From Muscardinus avellanarius (lineage: Eukaryota > Chordata > Mammalia > Rodentia > Gliridae): 64,000 nt of DNA. This document shows, in pieces, positions 60,686 through 64,000 of the stretch; positions within the stretch are counted from its first letter, which is position 1, and the number at the start of each line of letters is the position of its first letter. The notes beneath the pieces are model-generated. The model had not been told where the DNA came from. It did not search any database and worked only from the letters and a program-made list of their open reading frames with translations. The translations under genes and the position numbers were made by a program. The DNA lies in assembly GCA_963383645.1 (NCBI GenBank), contig OY726573.1:16257158-16321157 (forward strand), read 5' to 3'.

Positions 60686-61531
60686 TTTGCAGGTCTGGGG
60701 ATGGAACCCAGGGGCAATCCACCTCAGAGCTACACCCCCTGCTCTATTTTTTTATTCTTTATTTTGAAACAGGGTCTCACTGAGTTGCAAAGGGCCTCAC
60801 TAAGTAGCTGAGGCTGGCCATGAACCATGATTCTCCTGTCTCAGCCTCTCAAATGCTGGGATTACAAGTGTGTGCCACCATGCCTGGCTCCCAAAGATTT
60901 TTTTTTTTTCTTTTTTGCAGTACTGGCCATGGAACCCAGGAGCATTATACCTCCAAGCTATATCCCCAGTCCTATTTTTTTAGTCTTTTAGTTTTTGAAA
61001 CAGGGTCTCACTGAGTTGCGAAGTAGTCGCTAAGTAGCTGAGGCTGTCTGCAAAACTCGTTCTTCCAGCCTCAGCCTCCCAAATGCTGGGATTACAAGCA
61101 GGCACCACCACCACGCCCGGCTTATTTTTTTATTCTTTACTTTAAAATAGGCTCTCATTAAATCATTAATTAGGTTAGCCTTGAACCCATGATCCTCCTG
61201 TTTCAGCCTCCCAAATCCTGGGAATTATGGATGTACGTCACTGCGACTGGCTGCTTCATCTTTTTTTTTTTTTTTTTTTTTTTTGGTGGTGGTACTGGGG
61301 TTCCTGGAAGCCCTTCTACCTCCGGGCTACACTCCCAGACCTATTTTTTTATATTTTTATTTGGAAACAGGGTCTCCTAAGTCAGCGCACGCGGCTGGCT
61401 TCGAACCTGCGCCATCCTCCTTGTCTCCGCCCAAGTCTAGACTGTTCATCTTTCAATCACTTCTCCTTCTAACAGGGCTGGAGCTGAGGGTACGAATAGG
61501 AAAACAATGCAGATATAGTCTCTAGGCTGAC
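60042..61531. mobile_element. SINE cluster with microsatellites between the inverted-repeat arms
   Basis: Minus-strand copies lie at about 60125-60325, 60575-60625 (dID only), 60690-60890, 60918-61125 and 61286-61430 (type C, truncated). (TTTC)n occupies 60354-60407, (GA)n about 60486-60559 and (TTTA)n about 60634-60687. No gene seen. Confidence 0.86.
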
Positions 61532-61584
61532 TTCTCATGCCAGCCAGTGCTCCTGATTAAGGAGATGGGGATTTGTCCTGAGGC
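61532..61584 (-). repeat. Right arm of the ~50-bp inverted repeat
   Basis: Reverse-complement match to 59988-60041, with about two internal mismatches in 50. It ends about 36 bp before the target duplication of the H3.3 retrocopy. Confidence 0.85.
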
Positions 61585-61634
61585 CAGGAGCCTTTGTGGA
61601 TAGATCAGAGTTGAATTAAAAAAAAAAAAATCAA

Positions 61635-62662
<1,028 letters not shown>

Positions 62663-62676
62663 AAAAAAAAAATCAA

Positions 62677-63360
62677 AAGCTGGGCCTGGTGGCGCACGCT
62701 TGTAATCCCAGCATCGGGAAGCTGAGATAGGAGGATCATGGTTCATGGTCAGCCTCCAGCTACTTAGTGAGGCCCTTTGCAACTCAGTGAGACCCTGTTT
62801 CAAAAGGAAGAATAAAAAAATAGGACTGGGAATGTAGCTCGGAGATAGAATGCCCTTGGGTCCCATCCTGTCTCAGCCTCCCAAATACTAAAATTACAAG
62901 TGTGTCCCACCACACCTGAAGTATTTATTTTTTATTTTTTGGTGCTGCAGATTGAATCCAGGGGTGGTCTACTTACTTCTGAACTACACTCCCAGTCCTT
63001 TTTGTGTGTGGGGGGGTCTGGGGATGGAACCCAGGGGCATTTGACCTCCAAACCACATCCCCTGCCCTATTTTTATTCTTTATTTTGAAACAGGGTCTCC
63101 CTAAATTGTAGAGGGCCTAAGTAGCTGAGGCTGTCCGCGAACCACGATCCTCCGGTTTCAGCCTCCCGAATGCTAGGATTACAAGCGTGCGCCACCACGC
63201 CTGGCTCAACACTCCCAGTCATTTTTCTGTGTTTTATTTTGAAACAGGGTCTCACTAAGTTGCCGAGGGCCTCACTAAGTTTCGTGGATGTCCTCAAACC
63301 TGTGATCCTCCTGTCTCAGTCTTCCCAGGACTAGTACTACAAGCATGACCTACCACATCT
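62677..63360. mobile_element. SINE cluster after the H3.3 pseudogene
   Basis: A plus-strand copy at 62680-62868 abuts the pseudogene tail. Its end merges into minus-strand B1 fragments (62869-62920, 62940-63000, and a fuller copy at 63015-63205), then another minus B1 to about 63360. Confidence 0.85.
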
Positions 63361-63650
63361 GATGCAATGAACATTTTCATACGCGACTCCTGGGAAATCT
63401 TTGGAAGAGATGGCCGTGTCTGTGACTATGTCTATGACTCTGTCTATATTTATAACTATCCTCAGAAGCAGAACTGCTGAGTCATAGTGTGTTCTTATGC
63501 CTAATTTGACTAAGTACTGCCAACTTCCTCCTCAGAATGCCTGACCCAGTCTCAATGGCCCTCAGCAGTGTAGGAGAGCCCTGCCACACCGTATCCTCTT
63601 GGTCAGCTTCACCCACAGGCCCACCCTTAAGAGGATGATGGTAGCCTTGC
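63361..63650. mobile_element. Probable old L1 3' fragment and unique sequence
   Basis: GAACATTTTCATACGCGACT, then AGAAGCAGAACTGCTGAGTC and ATAGTGTGTTCTTATGCCTA, follow the order of an L1-type 3' region. The fragment is diverged, and the part after about 63540 is unassigned. Confidence 0.45.
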
Positions 63651-64000
63651 CTTGTGACCCACGCCTGTAATTCTAGTACTTGAGAGGCTGAGATAGGAGG
63701 ATGGAAGGTTCGAGAAGAGCCTCAACAAGTGGTGAGCCTCTCATCAACCTAGCAAGACACCCGGCTTGTTTCTAAATAAAAATGAAATCATGCTAGGAGC
63801 ATAACTCGGAGGTAATGCCCTGGGTTCAATCTCCAGTATCCAAAAATAAAGAAAGAGCAGGGCATGGTGGCGCACGCTTGTAATCCCAGTACTTGGGAGG
63901 CTGAGACAGGAGGATCGCACAGGTTCGAAGCCAGCCTCAGCTACTTAGTGAGGCTCTCAGCAACTTAGTGAGACCCTGTTTCCAAATAAAATGTAAAAAA
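63651..64000 (+). mobile_element. Two plus-strand SINEs, last one cut by the window end
   Basis: A diverged copy at about 63650-63838 is followed by a young type-B copy from 63857 (GCAGGGCATGGTGGCGC), which runs through GGCTCTCAGCAACTTAGTGA and the TTTCCAAATAAAATG linker to the edge. Confidence 0.9.

Overview
This is a mammalian nuclear window carrying the 3' end of NEURL4 and complete GPS2, EIF5A, YBX2 and SLC2A4 (GLUT4) genes. The set and relative orientation match the human 17p13.1 neighbourhood read in reverse. The interspersed DNA points to a rodent outside the mouse/rat group. It is saturated with dimeric SINEs made of a 7SL-derived B1 monomer, an A-rich linker and a shortened tRNA-derived ID unit (B1-dID type). 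That family is known from squirrels, dormice and some other non-muroid rodents, so a squirrel-related (sciuromorph) host is my best guess; the exact species cannot be read from this window.

Layout: 1-2314 is SINE-rich, presumably the last NEURL4 intron. NEURL4 ends at 2519 with its poly(A) signal at 3006, only about 0.1-0.2 kb before the GPS2 CpG promoter. GPS2 (+, coding 3468-5718) runs tail-to-tail into EIF5A (-, coding 8600-6702), with roughly 150 bp between predicted cleavage sites. The EIF5A CpG island spans about 9.6-11.3 kb and holds eight NRF-1-like motifs. From 11.4 to 38.9 kb is a gene desert packed with SINEs. It also contains an LTR-like element, older MIR, LTR-like and L1-like fragments, an ORF-intact RPS6 retrocopy, two isolated CTCF-like motifs and an orphan GC-rich segment. 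YBX2 (+, coding 39629-45747) and SLC2A4 (-, coding 52986-47477) converge. After the SLC2A4 promoter the window returns to SINEs and microsatellites, with a broken H3.3 retrocopy at 61.6-62.7 kb.

The genes share no pathway. They cover ubiquitin-ligase regulation (NEURL4), NCoR/SMRT co-repression (GPS2), translation elongation (EIF5A), germ-cell mRNA storage (YBX2) and insulin-responsive glucose uptake (SLC2A4). They are linked by conserved synteny only. All four complete coding sequences splice into open frames of expected length (326, 154, 360 and 509 aa), with no sign of decay.

No new enzymatic or defence system is visible. The most interesting content is in the mobile DNA. At least three B1-dID subtypes can be told apart by linked diagnostic blocks. 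Several have perfect target-site duplications. New insertions repeatedly land in the A-rich linker of older copies. One site is a three-layer nest (old B1, then SINE, then RPS6 retrocopy) that fixes the order of events.
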